A DNA stretch of 64,000 nt from Malaya genurostris (Eukaryota > Arthropoda > Insecta > Diptera > Culicidae): assembly GCF_030247185.1 (NCBI RefSeq), contig NC_080572.1:297152314-297216313 (forward strand), read 5' to 3'. Under the pieces are notes generated by a model. The model saw only the letters and a list, made by a program, of their open reading frames with translations, was not told where the DNA came from and searched no databases. Position 1 is the first letter of the stretch; each line of letters opens with the position of its first letter. This document shows positions 1-13,600 of this stretch, in pieces. The translations under genes and the position numbers were made by a program.

Positions 1-223
1 AAGGGGAGGGGGCGATCCAAGGATGGAGTTGAGGAATCTTATTTTTGTTTTGCTCACAAAAACGATGGTGCTCTGTGTGAATCGAGGTTGTATCTTGGTG
101 AAACAGGGTTTTTTCTTCCACAATTTTGTAAACGACATAATTCCTCATTGCACAGTGGTTCAAAAGCTCAATTTTACGCTCCTATTTGATAACATGTTAA
201 ACACTTGGTTTCGAGGTACAGTA

Positions 224-1019
224 ACACATGGATCAATAAGTCCCGAGACTAAAGCAGAGATGGCGCTCGTAGTAAACTAGTAACCACGTCTTTCTAGAGT
301 ACTAACCTTTGCTTGAAATGGGTCAAAATTTTAAGTCGATCCGACCAGAAACAGCTGAGTTATCGAGGTTGGAGTAAATTCGTTTTGTAGTTTGTTTAAA
401 AAATGGAAAAAAACGAGTTTCGTGTTTTGATAAAACATTGTTTTTTAATGGGTAAAATGGGCCGAGTTTAAACGTGGTCGTACCGACACAAATGACGCCG
501 AAAATGTGAGTGAAGTGACAAAAAATGTAATGAAAGATCGTAAAGTGAAGCTCCGTGAGATTGTTGAGATGGCACAGATATCATATGGAAGTGTATTTAC
601 TATCCTTTATGAAAAATTGAGCATGAAAAAGGTTTTTTCCAAGTGGGTGCCGTGATTGCTTTCGATGGAACAAAATGCACCCTGCCACAAGTCGATGAAA
701 ACAATGGCGAAATTGAACGAATTGGGCTTTGATCTGCTTCCACATTCCTCATACTCGCCAGATTTAGCCCAAAGTGACTACTGGCTCTTTGCTGATCTTA
801 AAAAAATGCTCCAGGGACAAAGATTTGACTCAAATGAGGAGGTCATCGCTGAAACTGAAGCTTATTTTGAAGCGAAAGATATTTTTTTTATAAACATGGT
901 ATTGAAAAATTGGAAAAACGTTGGAACCATTGTATCACCCTAAAAGGTTAAAGATTATGTTGATGAATAAAAAAAAATTTGTTTCCATTGTTAGTCTCGG
1001 GACTTATTGATCCATGTGT
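224..1019 (+). mobile_element. Internally deleted mariner-like element
   Basis: A 796-bp element bounded by perfect 28-bp terminal inverted repeats at 224-251 and 992-1019. It is flanked on both sides by the TA dinucleotide (222-223 and 1020-1021) that Tc1/mariner elements duplicate on insertion. The ends begin 'acacatggatcaataag', which differs from the ends of the mariner at 2309-3600, so this is a different family. The interior holds the broken transposase gene described separately. A full mariner is about 1.3 kb, so roughly 500 bp has been lost. Perfect ends with a damaged core suggest a copy that could once be mobilised in trans, but activity cannot be judged from sequence. Confidence 0.9.
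403..943 (+). pseudogene. Mariner transposase pseudogene with catalytic-core deletion
   Basis: The N-terminus (MEKNEFRVLIKHCFL, from the ATG at 403) is typical of mariner transposases. A helix-turn-helix segment is still readable around 540-650 (RKVKLREIVEMAQIS), ending with the linker motif KWVP at about 639-651. The sequence then jumps directly to QNAPCHKS, the block around the second catalytic Asp, and continues through SPDLAQSDYWLF to EVIAETEAYFEAKD. The stretch carrying the first catalytic Asp (MDETW in relatives) is missing, and the second Asp of the QDN motif is also lost at the junction. Several stops and frameshifts occur before 656. It cannot encode an active enzyme. Confidence 0.88.
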
Positions 1020-1133
1020 TATCTTCAGCAAAGTTGCTCAGAATGATAAGCGCCATCGTTCGGAAATTTTTATTATCAAAAATGTTCTTAAATTTACTTA
1101 AAGTACGAGTTATTTCTCCACCCTCCGTCGTTC

Positions 1134-2306
1134 TCAAGTTATTATTTTGACTCTTCAACAGTTCGTGGCATATTTAAGCGAAAAACGCGAACATTTCAGT
1201 CAATTTTGAGGTGAAAAACTGCCATAACATGAAAATGGAAAATTTTTAAAAACGTTGGGATTTGGCATTTTATACCAAGAAAGTATGTTCCAAGCTTGAA
1301 AAGAATTGGTTTAGTAGATTTTGCCGGACGTGTTCACGGACATCGAAAAAATTGGTTTTCAGAAAATATTCGTGGATGGCCAAAACAGTTCAAGAAGAAT
1401 ATGTCGGACGATGCTACCAATCTTTTAGCTGGTGAAGACCATTGCACAGTGATCCGAAACGTGAAATCCGCGTGAGAAAAACAAAAGTTGTTTTTCATAA
1501 ACTGGCGCATCTTTTGATGTGAGAGATCATTAGGGTGGTTCAAATGTGGATTGAAATCTTAAATCTAACCTTTTTAATTGAATTTAAAAATTATTGCATT
1601 CTGAAGTAAAGTTGTAGAAAATTTTCTTTTGAACAACTTTTGCTGAAGAAGCCACTTTCCTAGTTCGGAGTTACATTTATTTTATCAATTTTTTGGAGGC
1701 TCTTAAAAAACAAAATTGTCTTCTAAAGAGTTGTCAAGCTAATTATTGCGCACAATTTTGCGTAACTAAACTTTTTAATATAAGCTACGATCGAAAAGTT
1801 TTGATTTTCACCAGAAAGCAGTCAACCTTCTAATATCAATATTCAACAGATTCCAGATCGATAAAAATGAACCCTATACGCTTTTTGATAGATCATACAA
1901 TAAAGAAATCTAGGAGAGTGTTATTTTTTTAACTCATTCAAATTCCCTTTCAAAAAATCGAAAAATTCGAATAACTCTTAAACGCCAAAACGTAACAACA
2001 TGCCACCTTGTGCAAAATGATTATCAAAGATACTTCACCAGAAAATAGATTTTTCGTTTAACAATTTATTAATTTATTACCAAAAAGATTGCTTGGATTC
2101 ATTTTGAACCCTTCATTCCATTTTTTGCATGAATAATAATCAATGCGAAACATTAGGCAGTAGTGGATGACAGTTTTAAATATATTAGATCACATTATGA
2201 GAAAAAAAAATAGACGCTTCTCTCTGAAAACCAATTTTTCTGAATCCAATCCGTGAACACGATCCTGCTAAATCTACTGAATCGATTCCTTTTTAAACTT
2301 GGAACA
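1134..2306 (+). repeat. Inverted-repeat element, partial copy A (left arm plus body)
   Basis: Positions 1134-1374 form a diverged left arm that is the inverted complement of 4488-4675 (shared 'acagttcgtggc', 'cattttatacca', 'cgtgttcacgga', 'attggttttcag'). The body from about 1397 to 2306 is a direct repeat of about 3603-4570; for example 1565-1660 matches 3790-3885 closely. Near 2220-2306 the body runs into the start of the right arm and stops at 'cttggaaca', where the mariner at 2309 begins. There is no long reading frame. This looks like a non-autonomous DNA element with long terminal inverted repeats. Confidence 0.75.
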
Positions 2307-2308
2307 TA

Positions 2309-3600
2309 ACAGATCGGCTGAAAAGTTCGTATCGTTTCTATGAGAGGGCACCACTAGAATTAAATCCATACCATTTTCAGTTAGTACCAACCTTCAAAAG
2401 ATACGTGTATTAATTTGACAGCTGTCTGATTATTAGTTTGTGAGATATTGCTTTTTGAGTGAAGCTACTTTTGTTATTGTGAAAAAAATGGAAAAAAAGG
2501 AATTTCGTGAGTTGATGAAACACTACTTTTTGATGAAAAAAAGTGCCGCCGATACCAAAAAATGGCTTGATGAGTGTTATCCAGACTCTGCACCGGGCGA
2601 AGGAACAATTCGTAAGTGGTTTGCAAAATTTCGTACTGGTCATATGAGCACCGAAGACGATGAACGCAGTGGACGTCCAAAAGAGGCTGTTACCGATGAA
2701 AACGTGAAAAAAATCCACAAAATGATTTTCAATGACCGTAAAGTGAAGTTGATCGAGATAGCTGACACCCTAAAGATATCAAAGGAACGTGTTGGACATA
2801 TTATTCACGAATATTTGGATATGAGAAAGCTTTGTGCAAAATGGGTGCCGCGTGAGCTCACTATCGATCAAAAACAACAACGAATTGATGATTCTGAGCA
2901 GTGTTTGGAGCTGTTATATCGAAATAAAACCGATTTTTTCGTCGATATATAACAATGGACGAAACATGGCTCCATCACTTCACTCCGGAGTCCAATCGAC
3001 AGTCAGCTGAGTGGACTGCACGCGATGAACCGAATCCAAAGCGTGGAAAGACTCAACAATCGGCCGGTAAGGTTATGGCGTCTGTATTTTGGGATTCGCA
3101 TGGTATAATTTTCATCGACTACCTTGAAAAGGGAAAAACCATCAACAGTGACTATTATATAGCGTTATTAGAGCGTTTGAAGGACGAAATTTAAAAAAAA
3201 ACGGCCTCATTTGAAGAAGAAAAAAGTTTTGTTTCATCAAGACAATGCACCGTGTCACAAGTCGATGAAAACCTTGCTGAAATTGAACGAATTGGGCTTC
3301 GAATTGCTCCCTCATCCACCGTATTCTCCAGATTTGGCCCCCAGTGACTTTTTCCTGTTCTCAGACTTCAAGAGAATGCTCGCTGGTAAAAAATTTAAAA
3401 GCAATGAAGAGGTAATCGCTGAAACTGAGGCCTATTTTGAGGCAAAGGACAAATCGTACTACAAAAATGGTATCGAAACGTTGGAAGATCGCTATAATCG
3501 CTGTATCGCCTCTGATGGCAATTATGTTGAATAATAAAAACGAATTTTGGCAAAAAATGTGTGTTTCTATTAAACGATACGAACTTTTCAGCCGAACTGT
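2309..3600 (+). mobile_element. Himar1/irritans-type mariner, near full length
   Basis: A 1,292-bp element of normal mariner size. Its 29-bp terminal inverted repeats (2309-2337 and 3572-3600) differ at one base. TA flanks both ends (2307-2308 and 3601-3602). It carries one transposase gene with two small frameshifts. The left flank is the right end of one copy of the inverted-repeat element and the right flank is the interior of a second copy, so it sits exactly at the joint of a head-to-tail pair. Confidence 0.93.
2488..3534 (+). pseudogene. Mariner DD34D transposase (irritans subfamily), two frameshifts
   Basis: This is the cut-and-paste transposase of the mariner above. The start is the ATG at 2488 (MEKKEFRELMKHY), giving about 348 codons, the usual mariner length. 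Visible in order are two DNA-binding helix-turn-helix regions, the linker WVPREL, the first catalytic Asp in MDETW (2955-2969), the second in HQDNAPCH (codon about 3241) and the third in SPDLAPSDFF (about 3346). Thirty-four residues separate the last two, which defines DD34D. One T is missing from a T-run near 2938 and one T is extra near 3191, so the two shifts compensate. All catalytic residues remain. Subfamily assignment rests on recognition of the Himar1-like sequence. Confidence 0.93.
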
Positions 3601-3602
3601 TA

Positions 3603-4676
3603 TGTCGGAAAATGCTTACAATCTGTTAGTTGATGAAGACCATTGCACAGCGGTTCGAAACGTGAAATTATCGTGACTAAAATATTTTCACTATTAAATT
3701 AAAGTTTTTTTGTAGCTGATGTCTTCACAAAAGTTGTAAGTTGTAAGAGATCATTAGGGTAGTCCAAGTATGGACTGAAATCTGGAATCTAACCTTTTTA
3801 ATTGAATTTCAAAATTATTGCATTCTGAAGTAAAGTTGTAGAAAATTTTCTTTTGAGGAACTTTTGCAGAAAAAGCCACATTCCTAGTTCGGAGTTACAT
3901 TTATTTTATCAATTTTTCGGAGCCTCTTAAAAAATCACTTTTTATTGTTCATACTTTTTGTGAGCCGTTTTCACGACAAAATTGACTTCTAAAGAGTTGT
4001 CAAGCTAATTATTGCGCACAATTTTGCGTAACTAAACTTTTTAATATAAGCTACGATTGAAACGTTTTGATTTTCACCAAAAAGCAGTCAACCTTCTAAT
4101 ATAAATATTCAACAGATTCCAGATCGATAAAAATGAACCCTATACGCTTTTTGATAGATCATACAATAAAGAAATCTAGGAGAGTGTTATTTTTTTAACT
4201 CATTCAAATTCCCTTTCAAAAAATCGAAAAATTCGAATAACTCTTGAACGCCAAAACGTAGCAACATGCTCTGCAAAATGATTATCAAAGATACTTCACC
4301 AGAAAATAGATTTTTCGTTTAACAATTTATTAATTTATTACCAAAAAGATTGCTTGGTTTCATTTTGAACCCTTTATTCCATTTTTTTGCATGAATAATA
4401 ATCAATACGAAACATTAGGCAGTATGACAGGATGGATGACAGTTTTAAATATATTAGATCAAATTTTAAGAAAAAAAAATTATACGCATTTCTCTGAAAA
4501 CCAATTTTTCTGAATCCAATCCGTGAACACGATCCTGCTAAATCTACTGAACCGATTCTTTTTAAACTTGGAACACACTTTCCTGGTATAAAATGCCGCC
4601 CCGGAAAATTTAGCGTAAGATTGCGTTTTTTGTTTAAATAAGCCACGAACTGTCAAAAAATCAAAATAATAACTTA
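3603..4676 (+). repeat. Inverted-repeat element, partial copy B (body plus right arm)
   Basis: This is the direct repeat of copy A. Positions 3603-3680 align with about 1400-1477 (shared 'gaccattgcacag', 'cgaaacgtgaaat'), and 3780-4490 with 1553-2230. It contains a 50-bp insertion relative to copy A around 3930-3980. The right arm at 4488-4675 is complete and complements the left arm of copy A. The left arm is absent because the copy begins at the mariner. Confidence 0.75.
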
Positions 4677-4679
4677 AAG

Positions 4680-5585
4680 TAAACATTTTTGATTTCAGAT
4701 AATTCCACGTCGAGCGATAGTGTTCACCGCGTAATGTGATTCTCAAAAGAGATTTTAGGGAATGCTCTGTTACCTTATTTTCCAAAATTAATGTACGGAA
4801 TTTTAGATAAATATTCTATAAATGATACTTTACTATGTTAAAATAGTTTCAATAAATTTGCTTAAGCTGTTTCTCCGTAAAAATTACAAAAAAGTGTGTT
4901 TTGATCCAAATTATCCCTTACTCCCCTCTTAATAGATGAGATGATTGGTGAAACGTTGATGAATAAAGTTATGATTACACTGAAGAATTAGGAATCAGCA
5001 TTTAATAGCTCAAATGGCACGTTCCCCAAGTTAATCGTAGACTTTACTTTTGCGGTGAATGTCTGCTCATCGTTTTCCTATATGGAAGATATCTGAATGA
5101 AAGGAGGTTTAAGGGGCTGGTAGGATCTAACACTCATTTAATATTTTCGTAATATTTTCTTATAGCCTAACATTTTCAGAATATTCTATGAAATTTTCAA
5201 GCCTATTGGAAAGAGACTCTGGAAGTTATGGACTTTTATCGATGGCTATCTAATTCTGCAAAGAAACAAGAGATCGGCGCAAAGGCCCAACATTTCTACT
5301 TCGATTAACTTCAAAACTTGACAAAACATTCTTGAAATGTTTCATTGTAATAAATTATAAAAGAAAAAAATATGTTTTTTTTTTGAAAATCTTGGACCCT
5401 TGAGTGATGAAATTGCTTCCATTGATTTTACGGACAAAAACTTTAAACGCGTTTTTCTGGAAAGCATGTTTTGAAAGTCCGTGTCCATCGTCATTCAAAA
5501 ACTACTGCACCATTTTTTTCAAATTTTGCACACAAATTTGTAGAAATATAAAAAACAGACCCCGACGTTTTCCTTTTTGTTGTTT
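4680..5585. other. AT-rich stretch, no gene recognised
   Basis: No reading frame here resembles a known protein. There are A/T runs and short low-complexity segments, and I see no terminal repeats. Confidence 0.6.
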
Positions 5586-5592
5586 GTTACAA

Positions 5593-5667
5593 CAAAATTC
5601 GCCATTTTATAGCTGTTAAACCCTCCCAAGAAGGGTTCAACAGCTACAAAATGGCGGAATTTTTGTG
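5593..5667. repeat. Short foldback hairpin
   Basis: Two arms of about 35 bp around a short loop: 'attcgccattttatagctgt' on the left pairs with the complement of 'acagctacaaaatggcggaa' on the right, with a few mismatches. It could be the remains of a foldback MITE. No target duplication is clear. Confidence 0.7.
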
Positions 5668-5711
5668 AAAAATCGTAGTTTTCATGTTGAGCAGCCTCCA
5701 AAAAAAATAAA

Positions 5712-6805
<1,094 letters not shown>

Positions 6806-6859
6806 CGTACGTAGATTTTACCATACCATAGCACACGAACTATGAATCTTGGAACGTAC

Positions 6860-8925
6860 GTACGTACACAGATTAAAATATTTACATTTATTTCTATGCA
6901 GATATTTGGAGCAGGAAATTGAAAATAAAAATACTCCTCAGATATTTACTTTTCAATACACTTTTACATCGATGATGGTTTTCAATCAAATTTTTGATTC
7001 AATTGATGTCTATTTCAATGTATCATTGAATTACATGTGGCGTAAATTTCATTATAAAGGCTATAAAGAAAGCATGTTGCTTTTGAGATCACTGAAGAAA
7101 TCATCTTTCAAACCAGAATAATAAGCCAATTAAGCTTCCAATCTATCGAAGGATTCAGATGCTCCAGAGACCATCTCAATGTATACGGTATATCTCCGGT
7201 ACAGTGCACATATTTACTAGTTTATACCATCAACAGTCAGTGCAAAGTTCACTGAAGAAGACTGGATAGATTCGTAATTACTTACTGCTTTCAGTTCCGG
7301 AAGTTTGGAAGGTACCCAACGAAAATAAGGATAAAACGATAGATGGCCATCGAATCTCATTCGGAAATGACAAACACAATTCTGAAATTCCTAGCAGTAG
7401 GCCCTGACAATGAGAGATGCCTTAACATGTGCCAACATTTTCAGCATCTCATAACGAACCATAAGCAAACGTTCAATCCACTTAACTACTCCGATGAACC
7501 CATCGGCGGCTGCAGCTCTTTAAGTCGATAAATAAACACTGAATTTCCACACCATGTAAACAAATCGGTTCAGCCATACATTACGTTAATAAAATCATAA
7601 CTTTCTTCTCGGAGCGGAGCACCCTTTTTGCAAACGTAGAAGCGAAGTGGAAGCGCGCGGCAGAACAATGTTTCAAACCATGTCGACTGACACGATAGGG
7701 GTGCGTATAGTTGTGACAAGGCCTGCTACAAGGGAAAAACTCATCGAGCCTCTTTACTTACATACAGACATGTAGTTGGGTGCACTGCATAAAATCGTTG
7801 AGGAACAGTGCCGAGTGATTTATCGTGCGTAAAGACTCGCTTTTAGCAAAACGATTCCTTCGTAAATAAATGTTTTTACTGCTTCGATGAAATATGACAG
7901 CGGGACAATTTATATCCTTTCGGGCGAGGATGGCGAAAAAAAAATCGTTCCTTTAACAAAGCACTTCAAAATCATTCCAAAGGAATAATAGTGCTTGCAA
8001 AAATAGTGGCGGAAGAGCACTTTATGTCAAAAGTAAACTTTTTGAATTTTGTTCTAGCAACTTTTTCCGTCTACTTTTTTTTCTGTATACCAAGGAATGA
8101 AAAAAAAAACCACTTGATTCTACCCTTGGGGAAGATTGTGCCTTCGAGTTTCATCTGGCCTCATCCTCATTTTCGAAGACTATATCTTGTCATCGGCCAT
8201 TTAATTCCTCCCTATCGTATTCATTTATCGCTTTGGCGATTTAACACTTATTGCACCTCGGATAAAAACAGGGAACGACGCCGAATAGTATAGTAATGAA
8301 ATACGGATGGGAATAATAAAAACATTAAATTACGAGTTAATGACGCCTGGAAAATCAACTCGAATTATGCCTCGCTCGGATGTGAACACGGATCTACGGT
8401 TTCCGCGCGGGGGTCGGACAGATTTGTGCAGTTGGCGATTTTTGAGGTTGTGTAATTATTTCGAAAGTGGCAAACAACGGCGGAAGGAGTTTTATGAGCT
8501 GCCAGATGTAAATGGTCCATTCGCGATTGAAGTTGAATTTTATATTTCTTTGATACTATGAAATGGAGAGTGCGTGACTATCAATTGGGTTCGCTGCTAA
8601 TCAGCGGGACTCACATTTACTAGGCAATATGAGTTTTGTTTTTCTTTTCTTTCGTTGAGCTCAACATAACTCTTTTCGTATTCAGCTGAGGATATAGAAT
8701 ATCTTGTTTTGTTCCTTCTAGTTGCAATTTTAGTGCGTTATTATTTTTAGACATAAGTTTCAATTCAATGTAATAACGGGGGATTTTTTTGCTGGTATCT
8801 TTTGCCACTGTTTTTGACAGATCACGCGTGAATCGTGTCTTGTTTCATTGCCAAACTTGTTCAGTTTGGTATATAATTTAATCATAAATCGACTTACGAA
8901 CGAACAGCGCTTGGTGAATGGGCGC
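6860..8925. other. No gene recognised
   Basis: Short open frames occur (for example 6849-7121, 7991-8293 and 8307-8561), but none shows a family motif, repeat or credible coding signature. Part of 7600-8560 is less AT-rich and may be unique host sequence. I see nothing else here. Confidence 0.5.
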
Positions 8926-8929
8926 TGGC

Positions 8930-9569
8930 AAAGTAGGAGGAAGATCCAATTGTGCTCAGCGACGAATCTCATTTCTGATTGAATGGATACGTCAACTAGC
9001 CAAATTGCTGCATCTGGAATTAAGACCAGCCGGAAGCATTGCAAGTGCTACCAATACATCTCAAAAAGTCACTGTTTGGTGTGGATTATGGTCCGGTGGC
9101 ATCATCGGGCCGTACTTCTTCAGAGGCGACGATGGGTGGAACGTTACTGTGAATGGCGAGCGCTACCGTGTGATGATCGAAGATTTTTTAGTCCAAAATG
9201 GAAGAACTGGATATGCCTAACATGTGGTTTCAACAAGACGGTGCCACATCCCACACGGCACACGAAACAATGACCAAATTGAGAGCCGCATTCGGTGAAC
9301 AGTTTATCTCAAGTTTCGGTTCCATCAATTGGCCGTGTAAATCGTGTGATTCAACACCTTTGGACTATTTCTTGTAGAGCCTTGTTAAGGCTTATGTCTA
9401 CAAAGTTAAACCAGCAACGATTGACGCACTGGAAACCAATATTGAAGCAATCATTAGTGAAAACCCGGCCGATATGTTGGAGAGAGTGTGCCAAAATTTG
9501 ACCTTAAGCATTGGCCATCTAAAGCGGAGCCGAGGCCAACATTTACATAGGATTATCTTCAAAAATTAA
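8930..9569 (+). pseudogene. DD41D transposase pseudogene
   Basis: The first catalytic block is readable at 8949 (IVLSDESHF) but is followed by a stop where relatives have Trp, and a second stop lies within the next ten codons. Further on come TVWCGLWSGGIIGPYFF, NVTVNGERYRVMIEDF and MWFQQDGATSHTA (second Asp), then SSFGSINWPCKSCDSTPLDYFL with the third Asp and a stop after it. The C-terminus (HLKRSRGQHLHRIIFKN) matches the copy at 30324-30983. At least two frameshifts and three stops are present, so it is inactive and much older than the second copy. Confidence 0.88.
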
Positions 9570-9683
9570 ATTATATTAATCGTTCTATCGATTCCAATAT
9601 AGATTTTGTACATTTTCTCAATTTTTGGGTTTTTTTTTTGAAAATCAAATCCTATAAACATATCTCTTAAAAAATCACCCTTT
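8930..9683 (+). mobile_element. 5'-truncated DD41D (rosa-like) transposon relic
   Basis: The 3' part of an IS630-Tc1-mariner element. It carries a decayed transposase core and ends at 9660-9683 with 'ctcttaaaaaatcaccct', the same 3' terminus as the better-preserved copy at 30217-31141. No matching 5' terminus is visible upstream, so the 5' half is lost or too diverged to recognise. Confidence 0.8.
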
Positions 9684-9689
9684 ATAAAT

Positions 9690-10205
9690 TTGTTTTCAAA
9701 TTATATTCCGAACGGAATTTAAAAATGATTAAAACTTCAGCATTTACTGTTTAAATTAGTATAGAAATTCCTTTTTTAGTTATTTTCGATTACTTTTGTC
9801 CTTCTGAAAAAAAAACTGTGTGATCACTACGGAAACCGACTTTTGAACAAAGGTCCAAATTACGCATGTAAAAGTAACATTTGACCATTTGACCAATGTT
9901 ATAAACTATTCCAAATACTATTCCAAATTCCGCAACGACACACAGTGGTTCGAATCAATGAAAACGTGGACATAAATCAGTAGCTGCCAAACCGTTTCTT
10001 TAATGCATATAGTTGCTGTTAAGAAATTATTTACAAATATATACCGCATAAGATTCTATCCCTAATTGTGCATAACCATTCATTTTTTTTCTGAAGAGAT
10101 AGAACAATTTTTTCTTCTACAAAGTTTTAGAACTATTGAAAAAAAATCCTTTGTCAAATATACCAAAAGTCTAGGTCGCACCGTTTCGGATATACAAATC
10201 GTTTT
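9690..10205. other. AT-rich spacer
   Basis: Low-complexity A/T-rich DNA with no recognisable gene or repeat boundary. Confidence 0.5.
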
Positions 10206-10680
10206 ATGGCAACCCCCTTAAAATAAGTTTGTTTATTCATAAATTGTTCAGAGTTATTTTGTTATGCATACTTTGTTTGTAATAATTGTAGAAAATAAAA
10301 AATCCCATATTTTTGTTCAAATTAGTTCATAGGTTTGTTCTTTCCTGACAAAGTTATACAACATTTTACCTTTTTTTACCTAAGATAAAACCTTGCACCG
10401 AAGCGAAATGTGTAGCTTAATGCAGCGGAAAAACAAAATCTAAGTGGAACTCGATGGAACCTTTTTTAGGCCTTTTCAAAGTTAGTTTTAGTTATTGAAT
10501 TTTGCAACCCCCTTAAAATTAGTTTTGTAACCATAACTTGTTTTTGATGCATACTTTGTTTGGAATAATTGTAGAAAATATGAAATCCCATAATTTTGTA
10601 GAAGGTAATGCATAGGTTAATTATTTTCTAGAAAAGTTATACATTATTTTACCTTCTTCACCTAGGAAACCTAGTACAAC
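10206..10680. repeat. Diverged tandem pair, about 300-bp period
   Basis: Segments 10206-10390 and 10505-10680 are diverged direct copies. Both contain 'aacccccttaaaat', 'tgcatactttgttt', 'aataattgtagaaaat' and 'aaagttatac', in that order. Neither encodes a protein. This is an old tandem duplication or a two-monomer non-coding repeat. Confidence 0.75.
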
Positions 10681-10689
10681 AATGCTGCA

Positions 10690-13600
10690 AACTTTTACAA
10701 TACTTATAAGCAAAATATATTCCTAATCCAATTTATTTTCCAGTGAAGTATCTTGAGTACTATTCGTGTGACTCATTTTCACTATTGCCACGCTGAAACC
10801 ACGAATGGTTAAGAATCGGAGGGCGTCACGCGTCTGCTATTTCTGTAACTCACTTTTGCAGTGTGCGTCGCACGATCAAAATCTCGTCTTAAAAATTTGG
10901 TTGCTTCGCGATAACTCAATTTATTTACTCGTTTAAACATGGAATCTCTTCGTAAAGGATTGTACTTTTATAATCATATTTTGCTTAGAAAACAGTTTTC
11001 CATTTTTGAAATATGTGTTTAACTTTTGTTAATTTTTCGGATTTTCAATAATTAAAACTAACTTTGAAAAGGTTAAAAAGTAAACAAAATAAAAATTGCA
11101 CCATTTTGCTTAAGTTGCGCTTGCAAACATGAGCTTGTTTATGCGTGTTTACGCGCGTCAAGACTGGCAGTCGCTGGTTTCACTCCTCCTCGGAAATCGG
11201 ATAGAAATATCTTTCATATATACATTATTATCTTGTTATACACTAAATTAATTTGAATGCTAGAAAGAAATTGTCACTGGAAGCAATTGATATGCTAGAA
11301 CTTACAACAGAACAAGAAAATACAGAGCAAGAAGCGACTAAGTGACATATTGTAATGATTTATCAGGTGAAAAGTATTGGAAATTAAAATGCTATCTAAA
11401 ATTTTGTAGTAGATAATTGGTCAATAGAGGTAGATTCTACGTAGATATATCCAAAAAAACTGCTTTCAAAATAAAGTGAATATATTTCAAAAAATATTTT
11501 TTTACGTTATTTATATCTTCAGCAAAAATTCTTCAAATGTTTCTTTTTCTTCAAAACGAGATAGAGAAAAATAATATTTCTAGTCGAAATTGGTACTACT
11601 CCCTTAACAACATGCATATTTTAAACACCATTCCAATGATTCTCATTAAAAATAGTAGACTTATTTTTATAGAAACCCGCATACGCATGGCTGCCAGATG
11701 GCTGACTAAACGCTGCCAGCTGGAAAAATATGCCTGGCAGACATTCTGGTGACCGACTGCCTCACCGCTGCCAGATATACAACTCAAACGATACAACCGT
11801 ATCCACCAGGATTTTTCCACATTCAAATCTTTGACATTTTCAGCGAAGGTGAGAGGATGAAAACGCTCGGCTAACTTAGATACAGGCGACTTTGTTTTGT
11901 CAAATTGGATTTGACAACTGTCTCTGAATCAATTTTGGTAGCCGTCTGGTGGCCATGGCTGCTCAGGTAGCCAAAACGCTATGCGGGAATTGGAGCACAG
12001 TCGTCAAAACACATCTATTCGAACGCCGTTCGAAAATTTCAGGCAAATATATGTTGTGCTATAAAAATGCAGTTCGTTGTTCGTTTCGAGCAGTTGTATT
12101 GAAAATCAAATGTTAGACTTATCAGTATACAGCAATTCCATGAGAAACTGATATACGATCTCTCAGAATTTCGTAATATTTGGAAGAATTTTTGAATATT
12201 AGATCCGTATTTTTTTATTTTGTTCCCATTTCCTTGCTAGGGTTGACCAAAAAAATCAATTATTTCCGATTTTCCTCAAAAACTACATTTAAAAAATATA
12301 ACTGGCCGGATCTGCAAATTTTTGGATATGTTGTCAATAAAGTTTTTAGGAATAAATATGCGAATATTGTAAAGTTGTAGTTTTGTGTTCGAAAAAGTCA
12401 AAAAGTCTCTCAGCTTTCAGAAAAAAATATAAAATAACATAGTGCCAATTGGTCGCAAACCATGAAAACCATTAACGAGTTATACAACTGACTTTTCCAG
12501 ACATAAAACTTCAATATAATTAAAATATTTTAAACATGCAATCACGCTCCCCGATTGATTTGGTTGGTTTTCTCGCACTAACTGTGATTCATCGTCCGGC
12601 GTTTGACGCACGCTGTCTTATCCACATCAGATTTGCAACTCATTTCAAATGTTTTCAGCCACTATTTCTCCATCTAAGCACTACTCTTGATTTGACATAT
12701 CATTCGAAGGGAGCCCGAAGACCCGAAACGTGACACATTTGTCTACATTACACTTTTTTTTCAAAGGCCAACTGCGATGCACATCGCAAATCACAATATC
12801 TTTGCCCGAATCGGAGATTTGGCAGATTTCGATGAAAGGGAGACCAACTTCCGGAAGATGTTGGCAATTGATTTGTTTTTATTTATTGCAGATTTTATAT
12901 GTGTATCGTACGAGAGCAATTCGTTTCGGGTGGGAGCAATTCGTTTTTGCTCGATTGAGTGGATTGGAAGCGAAGAGCCAGTCGAGCGTTGAGAATTATC
13001 TTTGGCTGGTGATAAATTTCGATTTGAGATAGCGTATTGGGTGGATGTTTTTTTTTCAGTTTTGCGAGGGTGCTAACAGAGTTTTTCCAACAAAACTACT
13101 GGTTTGTTCAACCTCTAATGCTGACATATTTCAACATCATTACTCATCCTAGACGTGGTCATGTTTAGAAAGGAAGGATATTTGCTGCCACTAAATCTTT
13201 CAGATTATATCAGTACTCAAAAGTAATGATGATAAACCCCATTTTTAAAAGTTCCAAACAAACATTTTCCACTATCTCGAGAAATATCCTTGGTTTGTCA
13301 AAACAAGCGCAACTCCAATCAGTATCACTTTGTTCATTGGCAGTGAACCGCGTCAATATTGCTCGTCATGTATACAACAATCATCCCATCAGCAGGATGA
13401 TGCTGCTTGCTAAACAAAGTCGAGCCTAACAACGCGTCCGTTCCTAAAGCAGATATACATAAAGTGCATCATCCGAGAAGAGATAGAGATGTATTCATCT
13501 TCAGTCACCATGCCAGCGCGCTCTCGAATAAAAAGGATCGTAATTTATTCACCCTCCCCAACAACCCGACAACCGTCCCACTTCATTAGGTTTCATTGAG

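Noticed and set aside
2474..2718. Minus-strand frames opposite the mariner transposase
   Set aside because: They are antisense shadows of the transposase gene.
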